Part shown: positions 16,469-25,030 of the stretch, one piece after another
How the letters are laid out: each line of letters begins with the position of its first letter
How positions within the stretch are numbered: the first letter of the stretch is position 1
Origin: Devosia yakushimensis
GTDB lineage: Bacteria; Pseudomonadota; Alphaproteobacteria; Rhizobiales; Devosiaceae
Reading direction: 5' to 3'
Assembly: GCF_030159855.1 (NCBI RefSeq)
Contig: NZ_BSNG01000001.1
Location: 1,736,001 to 1,800,000, forward strand
Length of the DNA: 64,000 bases
Made by a program: the position numbers and the translations under genes
The notes under the pieces: generated by a model
The model's input: the letters and a program-made list of their open reading frames with translations, nothing else
The model's database searches: none
Told to the model about the DNA's origin: nothing

Positions 16469-16959
16469 TTCGATTTCAGGGCCTTGAGTACGATTTGCGG
16501 GACAAAGGCGGAAATATCGCCGCCCATCTCGGCGATCTGGCGCACCAATGTGGCCGAGATATGCCGCACAGGCGGGCTGGAGGGCAGGAACACGGTCTGC
16601 AGATCGGGCGCCATCTGGGCGTTCATCCCCACCATCTGCATTTCGTAATTGTAATCGGTGGTGTCGCGCAGGCCGCGGATGATCAGCTTGGCGCCGTGCT
16701 CGCGCGCCGCATTGACCATGAGGCCGGAGAAATCGACGATTCTGAATTCGGTATCGGTGCGCTTGCCGACCGGGGCCAGCACCTGCTGCAGAATCTCCAG
16801 CCGGTCGGAATGGGCAAAAAGCGGCGTCTTCTTGCCGGCATTGATGCCAACCGCGACGACGAGCGTATCGACCAGCTTGCAGGCCCGCTCGATGACATCG
16901 AGATGCCCATTGGTCAAAGGATCGAACGAGCCAGGATAAAATCCGACGAGCTTGGTCAT
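16465..16959 (-). CDS. coaD: Phosphopantetheine adenylyltransferase
   Basis: CoaD makes dephospho-CoA from 4'-phosphopantetheine and ATP. From the ATG at 16959 it has 164 aa, the usual size. The nucleotidyltransferase motif is YPGSFDPLTNGHLD near the N-terminus, and the ISATLVRQ signature is near residue 130. Longer readings to 17064 only add frame inside the GNAT gene. It is 31 nt downstream of that gene and overlaps the periplasmic ppi gene by 4 nt. Confidence 0.96.
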   Translation of the reverse strand: MTKLVGFYPGSFDPLTNGHLDVIERACKLVDTLVVAVGINAGKKTPLFAHSDRLEILQQVLAPVGKRTDTEFRIVDFSGLMVNAAREHGAKLIIRGLRDTTDYNYEMQMVGMNAQMAPDLQTVFLPSSPPVRHISATLVRQIAEMGGDISAFVPQIVLKALKSK

Positions 16960-16990
16960 AGGGCCCTCCCCCTGTTTGGCGCGGTTTGTG

Positions 16991-17476
16991 TCATGGGTTG
17001 ATGACTGAATGCAAGCGCTGAACCGCGTGGCGCGTGAACACGTCGAGCCTGTCGGGCCCGACATCCTGCTCCATCAGGCTCCAGCCGAGCCGCTGATAGA
17101 AGCCCTGCATATGCGGCTTGGCGCAGAGATAGACCGGCGACATGCCCTGTTCGAAGAGCCTTGCCGTGGCGACTTTGAGCAGGGCTTCGGCAATCCCCTG
17201 CCCGCGCATTTCGGGCTCGACCCAGAGGGCCGCGATCCAGGGGGAAAGAAGCGGCCGGGCGGCCAGGTCGGATTCTATGGCTGTCGCGGTGCCGAGGAAC
17301 TGCTCGCCATCGGTCGCGACGAGACTGAAGCGGAATGGTCCGCCTGCCAGAACGTCGGCCAGGGCTGTTTCGACATCGCTGAGCGCGGCGCCGTATGGGC
17401 GCCAAAATGCCTGCCAGATTCGGTCGGCGACGATGGGTTTGAGATCGGGGGTGTCGTTCAGATCCAGAATCTTCAT
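16991..17476 (-). CDS. GNAT-family N-acetyltransferase
   Basis: The 161-aa single-domain protein has the acetyl-CoA pyrophosphate loop VEPEMRGQGIAEALL (motif A, near residue 90) and a C-terminal YQRLGW block typical of GNAT enzymes. The substrate cannot be predicted. Its ATG overlaps the stop codon of the MFS gene by 4 nt, so it is translationally coupled to it. Confidence 0.87.
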   Translation of the reverse strand: MKILDLNDTPDLKPIVADRIWQAFWRPYGAALSDVETALADVLAGGPFRFSLVATDGEQFLGTATAIESDLAARPLLSPWIAALWVEPEMRGQGIAEALLKVATARLFEQGMSPVYLCAKPHMQGFYQRLGWSLMEQDVGPDRLDVFTRHAVQRLHSVINP

Positions 17477-18693
17477 CGGATTGCGCCGCTGCGCTGCACG
17501 ATGAGGGCTGCCGATGCCAGCACCAGCAGCACGACGCCACCCGCCAGGAAGGCCATGCCGGTGCCGTAGGCGGTGGCGATGACGCTGCCGATAAAGGGGG
17601 CCGAGAGCATGACGGCCATGGTGACGGCCTCCCCGGCGGCGAAGACGCGGGCAATGCGGTCAGGCGGGGCTTCGGCCTGGATGATGGTGCGGTAGGGCAC
17701 GAGCATGAAGGTGGTGGAGCCGGCGGCGATGGCCATGGTGAGGAAGAAGAGCAGGACAGGTGGCTTGAGGTCCGTTATGGCCGCTGCGGCGATGAGGCAG
17801 GCAATGATGCCGGCGACGAATGCGCCGGTGATCATGCCGCCAATGGGATTTTTGGCGGTGACCCGCCCGGCCAGCATGGCGGCAAAGAGGCCACCGGCGC
17901 CGGAGGCGGCGATGGAAAGGCCGAAGGCTGTCGGGCCATAGCCGAATTCGTCGGCCAGCAGGGCGATCAGCGTGTCGTAGAGGAAGAAGGCGAAATAGGC
18001 GATGGCCGAGAACACCAGCGCGGCCAGCAGCAGGCGGCTGCGGCGGAATTCGGCGGCGCCGGCCAGAAGTTCGGAGCGGAAATCGCCCTGCGGTTCCGAT
18101 GGTGGCCGGGCCGGCAGGTTGAGCCGCAGGACAATGGCGGCGGCGACAAGGGAGAGCACGGCATTAATGCCGAACACGCCCTGGGCCGGCATGACCGCCA
18201 GCAAAAGGCCGCCCAGCGCGGGTCCCGCGATCTTGGAGGTCTGGTTGATGGCTTGGTGCAGGCCATTGGCGGCCGAGAGCATTTCCGGCGGGGTCGTGGC
18301 CTGGATGGCCGCCTGGCGAGCCGGATTGAAGGCAGAATCAACGCAGCCGCGCACAAAGACCAGGATCAGCACGATCGCCGTATTGGGCGCGAAGAGCAGC
18401 GCCAGGGTAACCACGCCCCGGCCCAGATTGCTGAGAAAAAGCACGCGCCCCAAAGGCGAGCGGTCGACAACCATCGAGAGCAGCGGGCCGGCCGTTACAT
18501 AGGGTAGCGTCAATGCCAGGGCGAAGAGCGCCATGACGAAAGGCCCCTCGCCCCACACAAAGACCAGCAGCGCCACCACGGCGGCATAGTCCAGCCAATC
18601 GGCGAAATCGGCCGGCAGGCTCGCCGCGGCCAGCCAGCGTGGCGCCGGCAGCGCCATGAGCGACCGGTAACCGGACGATTGCGGATCGGCCAT
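17473..18693 (-). CDS. MFS transporter
   Basis: The 406-aa protein has about 10-12 membrane segments and the layout of the enterobactin-exporter-like/MFS_3 group, with a loop VVDRSPLGR after the second or third helix. The ATG at 18693 (MADPQSSGYR) is chosen because codons further upstream read the LysE gene in another frame. The start overlaps the LysE-gene stop by 1 nt (TGATG) and the stop overlaps the GNAT start by 4 nt, so lysE-type exporter, MFS and GNAT form one coupled unit. The substrate is unknown. Confidence 0.87.
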   Translation of the reverse strand: MADPQSSGYRSLMALPAPRWLAAASLPADFADWLDYAAVVALLVFVWGEGPFVMALFALALTLPYVTAGPLLSMVVDRSPLGRVLFLSNLGRGVVTLALLFAPNTAIVLILVFVRGCVDSAFNPARQAAIQATTPPEMLSAANGLHQAINQTSKIAGPALGGLLLAVMPAQGVFGINAVLSLVAAAIVLRLNLPARPPSEPQGDFRSELLAGAAEFRRSRLLLAALVFSAIAYFAFFLYDTLIALLADEFGYGPTAFGLSIAASGAGGLFAAMLAGRVTAKNPIGGMITGAFVAGIIACLIAAAAITDLKPPVLLFFLTMAIAAGSTTFMLVPYRTIIQAEAPPDRIARVFAAGEAVTMAVMLSAPFIGSVIATAYGTGMAFLAGGVVLLVLASAALIVQRSGAIR

Positions 18694-19310
18694 CAGGCGC
18701 GTTTCTGCAGAGCCAGCCACACGCCGCCCATCATCAGGATGACGCCCGAAACCCGGTTGACCAGCCGTACACGGGCCGCGGTCAGCAGGTGCCGGGCCTG
18801 CCCGGCTGCCACGGCATAGAGGCAATCGCTGGCGGTAGCGACGGCCATGACGATGAGGCCCAGGATCATGATCTGGCCAAAGGCGGGCCGGCTCACATCG
18901 ATGAATTGGGGTAGGAAGGCGCTGAGGAACAGCAGGGTTTTGGGATTGGACCAATTGGTCAGGGCACCCTGCCAGATATAGCGGCCGATCGGCAGGCGCG
19001 CGCCATCGGCGAAATTGAGCCGGCCGGAAGAGCGGAACATTTTCCAGCCGATCCAGATCAGATAGGCGGCGCCGACCAGTTTGATGATTTCGAAGGCACC
19101 GGAGACGACGTTCATCACGGCCTCAAGGCCAATGGCGACGATGAAGACCATGCTGAGCATGCTCAATTCGGTCCCCAAAATGGTGAAGAGCCCCGCTTTA
19201 GTGCCGCCCGCTAGCGAATTGGCGATCACCACCGATACCGACGGCCCGGGAATGATGGAGAACAGCAGGCAGGCCAGGATGTAAGGCAGAATGATTGCGG
19301 GGTCGATCAT
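18693..19310 (-). CDS. LysE/RhtB-family amino-acid exporter
   Basis: The 205-aa protein has about six membrane segments and the LysE/RhtB signature near the N-terminus (IIPGPSVSVVIANSLAGG), with TNWSNPKTLLFLSAFLPQF in the middle. It probably exports amino acids or derivatives. It is the first gene of a run lysE-MFS-GNAT-coaD-ppi-ppi on the minus strand, and the ATG at 19308-19310 is preceded by GGAGCCACC. A second LysE-type gene lies at 33265. Confidence 0.9.
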   Translation of the reverse strand: MIDPAIILPYILACLLFSIIPGPSVSVVIANSLAGGTKAGLFTILGTELSMLSMVFIVAIGLEAVMNVVSGAFEIIKLVGAAYLIWIGWKMFRSSGRLNFADGARLPIGRYIWQGALTNWSNPKTLLFLSAFLPQFIDVSRPAFGQIMILGLIVMAVATASDCLYAVAAGQARHLLTAARVRLVNRVSGVILMMGGVWLALQKRA

Positions 19311-19440
19311 GGTGGCTCCTTACAGGAGCCGGTGATGGACTCCTACCGAGGGTGAGCAAGCCATTGTGTGGGGGAAAGTGCAAGGGGGTGCGTGGGTTGC
19401 AGTTGCCGGGGGTGGATACACGTCTCGCAACAATCACCAT

Positions 19441-19523
19441 CGCTTCCCTCGGGCTTGACCCGAGGGTCTCTCTCAACCCGGCGCAAGCGGCGGGTGGCCC
19501 TCGGGTCAAGCCCGAGGGAAGCG
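19441..19523. repeat. Family B element (copy 2), plus orientation
   Basis: Two palindromes of the CCCTCGGG-n5-CCCGAGGG type (19446-19466 and 19498-19518) are separated by 31 nt containing caacccggcgcaagcggcg, with outer ends CGCTTCCCTC and GAGGGAAGCG. The same spacer recurs in the elements at 27081 and 27631, and inverted at 62289, 63533 and 63703. It lies in the 435-nt gap between the LysE-type gene and gyrA, which otherwise holds only the next repeat and the gyrA terminator. Confidence 0.92.
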
Positions 19524-19590
19524 ATAGAGGGTGAGGTGAATCGGGAGATAATCTCGGCCGGCGACCCATAGACCGTTTCTTCTCCCCGAC

Positions 19591-19669
19591 GTCATTCCCC
19601 GCGTAGGCGGGAATCCATCTTCCAAGTTCCTCGGAGCGAAGAATGGATTCCCGCCTACGCGGGAATGGC
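19591..19669. repeat. Family A palindromic repeat (copy 4, gtagg variant)
   Basis: The left arm gtcattccccgcgtaggcgg and the right arm cccgcctacgcgggaatggc form a long inverted repeat, and the inner parts gaatccatctt and gaatggattc extend the pairing. The inner hairpin reads CCGCGTAGGCGG instead of the gaaag form seen in copies 1-3. Confidence 0.88.
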
Positions 19670-19716
19670 GCTGTGTGGGACGAGGTCGTGGCAGAGCCCC
19701 CCAACACCCAGGAAAA

Positions 19717-19745
19717 CAAAAAAGGGCGCCGAAGCGCCCTTTTTC
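19717..19745 (-). terminator. Intrinsic terminator of gyrA
   Basis: On the minus strand, directly after the gyrA stop codon, GGGCGC-TTCG-GCGCCC is flanked by A-run and T-run (six A/T pairs). The T-tract in the minus direction is at 19718-19723. It is a textbook rho-independent terminator and is also close to symmetrical. Confidence 0.92.
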
Positions 19746-22529
19746 TTATTCGCTAGGAGGTGTTTCCGGCGCCTCTGGAGCTTCCGGGCCGTCCGGGGCT
19801 TCCGGGCTGTCCGGAGTTTCCTCATCTTCCTCGGGCTCGCTGATATGCTCGACCGAGACGACCTTCTCGTCTTCGGCGGTGTCGAAGACGATGACGCCCT
19901 GGCTGCCGCGCGAGACGATACGGATGGGCTTGTCGCCGCCCACCGGCAGGCGGATGGTCTGGCCGCCGTCGCTGATCAGCATGATCTGGTCGTCATCGGC
20001 CACGGGGAAGCTGGCGACGAGGTTGCCATTGCGCTTGTTGACCGCCATGGCGACGATGCCCTTACCGCCACGGCCGGTGATCCGGTATTCGTGGCTGGAG
20101 GTGCGCTTGCCATAGCCGTTTTCGGAGATGGTGAGGATGAACTGCTCGACCGCGCTCATCTGGGCATAGCGTTCCTGGCTCAGTTCGCCGGCAACCACAT
20201 CGCCCTCGTCCGAGCCGTTTTCTTCGCTTTCACCCTCGCCACGCACGGCGCGGCTCATCTTGAGATAGGCGGCGCGTTCTTCGGCGCTGGCATCGGAGTG
20301 GTTGATAACAGCCATGGAGATGACCGTATCGTCCTTGGCCAACGCGATGCCGCGCACACCCATGGAGTCGCGGCCCTTGAACACGCGCACATCATCCACC
20401 TGGAAGCGAATGGCCTGCCCCAGCGCCGTGGTCAGCAGCACGTCATTATTGGCGGTGGCCGTCTCGACGCCCACGATCGCATCGCCCTCATCGAGCTTCA
20501 TGGCGATCTTGCCGTTCTGGCGCACTTCGACGAAGTCGGCCAGCGAGTTGCGGCGCACGGTACCGCGCGTCGTGGCAAACATGATGTCGAGATTGGCCCA
20601 GCTGGTCTCGTCCTCGGGCAGCGGCATGATGGTGGTCAGCCGTTCGCCCTGTTCCAGTGGCAGGATATTGATCAATGCCTTGCCGCGCGCATTGGCGGCC
20701 GCCAGCGGCAGACGCCACACCTTGAGCTTGTAGGCAATGCCCCGATTGGTGAAGAACAGCACCGGGGTATGGGTATTGGCGACAAAGAGCCGGGAAACGA
20801 AATCTTCCTCGCGGGTGGCCATGCCCGAGCGGCCCTTGCCGCCACGGTTCTGCGCCCGATAGGTCGAGAGCGGCACGCGCTTGATGTAACCCTCGTGGGA
20901 AATGGTCACCACCATGTCCTCGCGGGCAATCAGGTCCTCGTCGTCGAAATCGCCAACAACGTCGGAAATTTCGGTGCGGCGCGGGGTGGCGAACTGTTCC
21001 TTGATCTCGGTGAGTTCGGTGCGGATGATCTCGATCACCCGTTCGCGCGACCGCAGGATATCGAGATAGTCCTCGATTTCCGCGCCCAGGCCGTTGAGTT
21101 CATCGCCGATTTCATCGCGGCCCAGCGCCGTCAGGCGGGCCAGGCGCAGCTCGAGGATGGCGCGGGCCTGTTCCTCGGACAGATTGAACGTGCCGTCATC
21201 ATTGATGCGGTGACGCGGATCGTCGATCAGCTTGATCAGCGGCTCCACATCGGCCGCCGGCCAGCGGCGGGTCATCAGTTGCTCGCGCGCCGTTGCCGGA
21301 TCGGGCGCGGTGCGGATCAGGGCGATAACTTCGTCGATATTGGCCACGGCCACGGCCAGGCCCACCAGGATATGGGCGCGGTCGCGGGCCTTGTTGAGGA
21401 GGAACCGGGCGCGACGGGTAACCACCTCGTGACGGAAATCGATGAAGGCGCCGAGGATTTCCTTGAGGTTCATCAGCTGCGGCTTGCCGCCATTGAGCGC
21501 GACGAAATTGCAGCCGAAGGAGGATTGCAGCGCAGTGAAGCGGTAGAGCTGGTTGAGCACGACATCGGCCAGCGCATCGCGCTTGATTTCGACGACGACG
21601 CGCATGCCCTCGCGCGAGGATTCGTCGCGCATGTCGGCAATGCCCTCGATGCGCTTGTCGCGCACCAGTTCGGCGATCTTTTCGACCAGCGCGGCCTTGT
21701 TCACCTGATAAGGCAGCTCAGTGATGATGAGCGCCTCGCGCTCCTTGCGCACTTCCTCAACCGCAACGCGCCCGCGCACCAACACGGAGCCACGCCCGGT
21801 CTCGTAGGCCGAGCGGATGCCGGCGCGACCCAGGATAATGCCCCCGGTGGGGAAATCGGGCCCGGGCAGCACTTCGAGCAGTTCTTCGGTCGTGGCGTTC
21901 TCATTGTCGAGCAGCAGCAGGGCTGCGCTGATGGTTTCGCCCAGATTATGGGTGGGAATATTGGTGGCCATGCCCACCGCGATGCCGCCGCCGCCATTGA
22001 CCAGCATATTGGGAAAGCGCGCCGGCAGCACGGTCGGCTCCTTTTCGGAGCCGTCATAGTTTTCCTTGAAGTCGACCGTGTCCTTGTCGAGATCATCGAG
22101 CAGGGAATTGGTGATCTTCTGCATGCGCACTTCGGTGTAACGCATGGCGGCGGGCATATCGCCATCGACCGAGCCGAAATTGCCCTGCCCTTCCACCAGC
22201 AATTCGCCCATGGAAAAATCCTGGGCCATGCGAACCAGGGCCATATAGACCGACTGATCGCCGTGCGGGTGGTATTTACCGATAACGTCGCCGACCACGC
22301 GGGCCGATTTGCGATAGGGCTTGTTGTACTCGTAGCCATTCTCGTTCATCGAGAACAGGATACGGCGATGCACCGGCTTCAAGCCGTCCCGCACATCGGG
22401 CAGCGCCCGGCTCACGATCACGCTCATGGCGTAATCGAGATAGGATTTGCGCATCTCGTCGGTGATCGAGATCAGGGAGATATCGGACGGCTGCGGCGCG
22501 CCGGTTCCGTTGTCAGGCGTATCGGTCAC
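19746..22529 (-). CDS. gyrA: DNA gyrase subunit A
   Basis: GyrA is the breakage-reunion subunit of gyrase, which introduces negative supercoils. The 927-aa protein has the catalytic Tyr131 (AAMRYTEVRM), the tower and coiled-coil regions, a beta-pinwheel C-terminal domain, and a long acidic Pro/Glu tail. The GyrA box can be read in the loop TYRAQNRGGKG. In the quinolone pocket, HPHGDQSVYM gives Gln92 and Met96 at the positions of E. coli Ser83 and Asp87, both unusual. The gene is monocistronic, with an intrinsic terminator at its end. A long antisense reading frame over it is a shadow. Confidence 0.97.
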   Translation of the reverse strand: MTDTPDNGTGAPQPSDISLISITDEMRKSYLDYAMSVIVSRALPDVRDGLKPVHRRILFSMNENGYEYNKPYRKSARVVGDVIGKYHPHGDQSVYMALVRMAQDFSMGELLVEGQGNFGSVDGDMPAAMRYTEVRMQKITNSLLDDLDKDTVDFKENYDGSEKEPTVLPARFPNMLVNGGGGIAVGMATNIPTHNLGETISAALLLLDNENATTEELLEVLPGPDFPTGGIILGRAGIRSAYETGRGSVLVRGRVAVEEVRKEREALIITELPYQVNKAALVEKIAELVRDKRIEGIADMRDESSREGMRVVVEIKRDALADVVLNQLYRFTALQSSFGCNFVALNGGKPQLMNLKEILGAFIDFRHEVVTRRARFLLNKARDRAHILVGLAVAVANIDEVIALIRTAPDPATAREQLMTRRWPAADVEPLIKLIDDPRHRINDDGTFNLSEEQARAILELRLARLTALGRDEIGDELNGLGAEIEDYLDILRSRERVIEIIRTELTEIKEQFATPRRTEISDVVGDFDDEDLIAREDMVVTISHEGYIKRVPLSTYRAQNRGGKGRSGMATREEDFVSRLFVANTHTPVLFFTNRGIAYKLKVWRLPLAAANARGKALINILPLEQGERLTTIMPLPEDETSWANLDIMFATTRGTVRRNSLADFVEVRQNGKIAMKLDEGDAIVGVETATANNDVLLTTALGQAIRFQVDDVRVFKGRDSMGVRGIALAKDDTVISMAVINHSDASAEERAAYLKMSRAVRGEGESEENGSDEGDVVAGELSQERYAQMSAVEQFILTISENGYGKRTSSHEYRITGRGGKGIVAMAVNKRNGNLVASFPVADDDQIMLISDGGQTIRLPVGGDKPIRIVSRGSQGVIVFDTAEDEKVVSVEHISEPEEDEETPDSPEAPDGPEAPEAPETPPSE

Positions 22530-22670
22530 TGGGTGATTCTTGCTTGTTCGAACTAGCCAATATGTAAGCGATTTCGCCCGGAATTGCTAATTTTAGCCGG
22601 GGGAAGCTGTGGAGAGCACGGCGCGCCGTCTGAATGGACCGGCTTGACTCGGTGCTCCTGGCTTTGTATT

Positions 22671-22700
22671 TACTCAACAACGTAATTACGTATATGAGCA
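22671..22700. promoter_or_regulatory. Palindromic operator candidate for the ArsR-type regulator
   Basis: A perfect 12-bp palindrome ACGTAATTACGT (22680-22691) is framed symmetrically, 3 nt to each side, by TACTCA and TGAGCA, which match 5 of 6 as inverted arms. The resulting 30-bp imperfect palindrome ends 3 nt before the arsR-type ATG, so a bound dimer would cover the start region. Autoregulation by the adjacent regulator is inferred from position. Confidence 0.65.
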
Positions 22701-22703
22701 AAT

Positions 22704-23042
22704 ATGCAGGACCAGCTCACCATTACCTTCGCCGCCTTGGCCGATCCGACACGGCGGGCCATCCTTGCCCGGCTGACGGAAGGGCCGGCCACTGTCAATG
22801 AACTGGCCGAGCCGTTCGCCACCACCCTGCCGACGATTTCCCGGCATCTCAAGGTGCTCGAGGAGGCGGGGCTGGTCGTCAAGGAGCGGTCCGCACAATA
22901 CCGGCCCTGCCGGCTCGAAACGGCTCCGCTCGAGGCCGCCGATCAGTGGATTGGCCAATACCGGGCCTTTTTCGGTGAGCGGTTCGACCGGCTCGGAGAC
23001 CAATTGAACACCATGCTCAAGCCCAAAGGAGACGCGTCATGA
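22704..23042 (+). CDS. ArsR-family winged-helix transcriptional regulator
   Basis: The 112-aa protein has the ArsR fold from its start (FAALADPTRRAILARL), with the recognition helix region TLPTISRHLKVLEEAGLV and a C-terminal dimer helix. It has no obvious metal-binding CxC motif, fitting the SdpR-like subgroup that is usually paired with AHSA1 genes. It overlaps the following AHSA1 gene by 4 nt. A 30-bp palindrome lies immediately upstream and probably serves as its operator. Confidence 0.92.
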   Translation: MQDQLTITFAALADPTRRAILARLTEGPATVNELAEPFATTLPTISRHLKVLEEAGLVVKERSAQYRPCRLETAPLEAADQWIGQYRAFFGERFDRLGDQLNTMLKPKGDAS

Positions 23043-23515
23043 ATGGCCAGCCTCAAAAGCGCGGTTTCACTGTCACCCGCACCTATCCGGTGCCGCCCCA
23101 GGCCGTCTTTGCCGCCTGGACCGAGCCCGATCTGCTGGGCTGGTTCTTCAATCCCGGCATGCCGGTCGAACAGGCGCCCGAGGTCGACCTGCGGGTTGGC
23201 GGCGCCTGGCGGCAGCTCATGGTCGAGCATCCCGGCAAGTCCTATGTGACGGGCGGGATTTATCGCGAGATCGACCCGCCGAGGAAGCTGGTCTTCAATT
23301 TCGGCGCCGTGGGCGGCTGGCCCGATCTCGCCGGCGGGCTGGACGATGCCCTGCTCGTTACACTGCTGTTCAACCCCATGCCGGGCGGCGGCACGGAAAT
23401 GATCTGCCGGCTTGAGGTCCCGCCCCATGTCAGCGACGAAAAAGCGCGTGAATGGTTCGCGCTGGGCATCGAAGCCGGTTGGTTGCAGACGATCGAGCGG
23501 CTAAAGCTGAGTTGA
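23039..23515 (+). CDS. SRPBCC/AHSA1-domain protein
   Basis: The 158-aa protein of the START-like AHSA1 group shows FTVTRTYPVPPQAVFAAWTEP at the N-terminus, the characteristic WxxP region and LGWFFNPG. Such proteins bind hydrophobic ligands, and genes next to ArsR-type regulators are common in soil bacteria. Its ATG overlaps the regulator stop codon by 4 nt, so the two are co-translated. The ligand is unknown. Confidence 0.9.
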   Translation: MNGQPQKRGFTVTRTYPVPPQAVFAAWTEPDLLGWFFNPGMPVEQAPEVDLRVGGAWRQLMVEHPGKSYVTGGIYREIDPPRKLVFNFGAVGGWPDLAGGLDDALLVTLLFNPMPGGGTEMICRLEVPPHVSDEKAREWFALGIEAGWLQTIERLKLS

Positions 23516-23542
23516 GCGAAAAAGCCGCCGGGGGAGACGACG

Positions 23543-24586
23543 ATGACGCTGCTAAAACCGCGAGCCCTTGCGGCCGGCGACCGGATTGCCGTGGTGAGCC
23601 CGTCCTGGGGCGGGCCGGGCATTTTTCCGCAGCGCTATGAGGCCGGCAAGCGGCAGCTCGAGGCGGAGTTCGGCGTCACGGTGATCGACATGGCACATGC
23701 CAGAGCGGATGCGGCTTGGCTTTCGGCCAATCCCCAGGCCCGCGCCGAGGATCTGATGGCGGCCTTTGCCGACGAATCCATCGCCGGCATATTCAGCTCG
23801 ATCGGTGGGGACGACTGCATCCGGCTGCTGCCCTATCTCGATCTCGAGGTCCTCCGGCAGAATCCGAAAGTGTTCCTCGGCTTTTCCGATACGACGAGCC
23901 TGCACCTAGCCTGCTACGCGGCGGGGATTACCTCATTCTATGGTCCCAGCATCATGGCCGGCTTTGCCGAGAATGGCGGCATGCACCGCTATACTGCCGA
24001 TGGCGTGCGGCGGGTGCTGTTCAGCAGCGAACCGGCGGGCCCGGTGCCGCTCAATACCGAGGGCTGGACGGCCGAGCGCCTGGAATGGGGCGATCCGGCC
24101 TTGCAGCAGCAGCGGCGGCGCCTGCAACCGGCCGATGCGCCGCTTGTGCTGCAGGGCCACGGCATTGCGGAGGGGCATTTGCTGGGAGGCTGCGCCGAGG
24201 TGCTGGAAATGGTCAAGGGCACGGCATGGTGGCCGCCGCTCGAGGCATGGCGCGGCGCGATCCTCTTCATCGAAACCTCCGAAGAGGCGCCGCCTGTCGA
24301 ATTTCTGCGCTATTGGCTGCGCAATTATGCGGCGCAAGGCATTCTGGGCGTGCTGAACGGCATTATCCTGGCGCGGCCCGATCCCAAGGGCGACGCCCAT
24401 TATCGCGAGAGGCAGGAGCAGGCGCTGCTGACCGCGTTGGGCGAAGCCGGGCGCGCCGACCTGCCGGTGTTGTCGGGCCTCGATTTCGGCCATACCCAGC
24501 CCATGCTCACCCTGCCCTATGGCGCCAGGGTGCGGATCGATTGTGCCGCCGGGCGGCTCACTATTCTGGAGGCGGGAGTGGCCTGA
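23543..24586 (+). CDS. S66-family peptidase (LD-carboxypeptidase / MccF-like)
   Basis: The 347-aa protein resembles LD-carboxypeptidase A and the microcin C7 immunity protein MccF. The nucleophile elbow GFSDTT lies near residue 115, and the catalytic Glu and His are probably in ETSEEAPP and LDFGHTQPM (His near 317). The N-terminal pattern (GDRIAVVSPSWG) is typical of S66. Members either trim murein tetrapeptides in the cytoplasm or cleave peptide-nucleotide antibiotics, and the closer resemblance seems to be to the MccF side. It follows the AHSA1 gene by 27 nt and has a purine-rich site (gggggagacgacg). Confidence 0.87.
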   Translation: MTLLKPRALAAGDRIAVVSPSWGGPGIFPQRYEAGKRQLEAEFGVTVIDMAHARADAAWLSANPQARAEDLMAAFADESIAGIFSSIGGDDCIRLLPYLDLEVLRQNPKVFLGFSDTTSLHLACYAAGITSFYGPSIMAGFAENGGMHRYTADGVRRVLFSSEPAGPVPLNTEGWTAERLEWGDPALQQQRRRLQPADAPLVLQGHGIAEGHLLGGCAEVLEMVKGTAWWPPLEAWRGAILFIETSEEAPPVEFLRYWLRNYAAQGILGVLNGIILARPDPKGDAHYRERQEQALLTALGEAGRADLPVLSGLDFGHTQPMLTLPYGARVRIDCAAGRLTILEAGVA

Positions 24587-24651
24587 CGACGCAACTCCGC
24601 GGCCCTATCGGACATTTTCTCTGCAAGTGACACAAGCATCCGGGAGGAATG

Positions 24652-24960
24652 ATGAACGTCTCGAACCTTCAGCTACAGGGGCTCTATCTGGCCGTTGCGT
24701 CCATCAACAATGCGCTGGTCGCCAAAGGCGTGCTGACGCGCCAGGAGGTGGACACCGCCCTGCGGCGCGCCGAGCAGACCGCCCTGGGCGACGAGCGGCT
24801 GACCGAGGAAATGAACCCGTCCGGCCGCGACGCCGTGGCTTTCCCTGCCCGGCTGCTGCAACTGGCCAATAACAGCGCATCGGAAACCAGTATCGCCTCG
24901 TTTGCCGAGCTGGCCAAAATGGTCGGGCAGACCAAGGGCCATTATCCGGACGAAGCCTAG
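24652..24960 (+). CDS. Conserved-looking small protein, function unknown
   Basis: The 102-aa, mostly helical protein begins NVSNLQLQGLYLAVASINNALVAKG and has a heptad-like region LTRQEVDTALRRAEQ. No signal peptide or membrane segment is seen. Two adjacent ATG codons exist (24649 and 24652); the second fits better because GGAGG at 24643-24647 would be only 1 nt from the first. It follows the S66 gene by 65 nt on the same strand. No function can be named. Confidence 0.75.
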   Translation: MNVSNLQLQGLYLAVASINNALVAKGVLTRQEVDTALRRAEQTALGDERLTEEMNPSGRDAVAFPARLLQLANNSASETSIASFAELAKMVGQTKGHYPDEA

Positions 24961-24984
24961 CCCCCGATCGACCTCACTGCGGGC

Positions 24985-25010
24985 GTCATCCCGGCGCAGG
25001 CCGGAATGAC
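24985..25010. repeat. Family A single palindrome (copy 5)
   Basis: GTCATcCCGG-cgcagg-CCGGAATGAC is a single-hairpin version of the family A repeat. It sits between two convergent genes (24960 and 25031) and may serve as a bidirectional transcript end. Confidence 0.8.
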
Positions 25011-25030
25011 ACCGTGGGTGATACGAGTCC

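Noticed and set aside
19665..22556. Very long open frame on the plus strand opposite gyrA
   Set aside because: It is antisense to a clear gyrA. The composition (many His, Gln, Asp, Ala) is typical of the shadow frame in GC-rich DNA, and no family is recognised.
22513..22701. 62-codon minus-strand frame between gyrA and the ArsR-type gene
   Set aside because: It overlaps the gyrA start region and the operator palindrome, has no ribosome binding site and an unconvincing composition.
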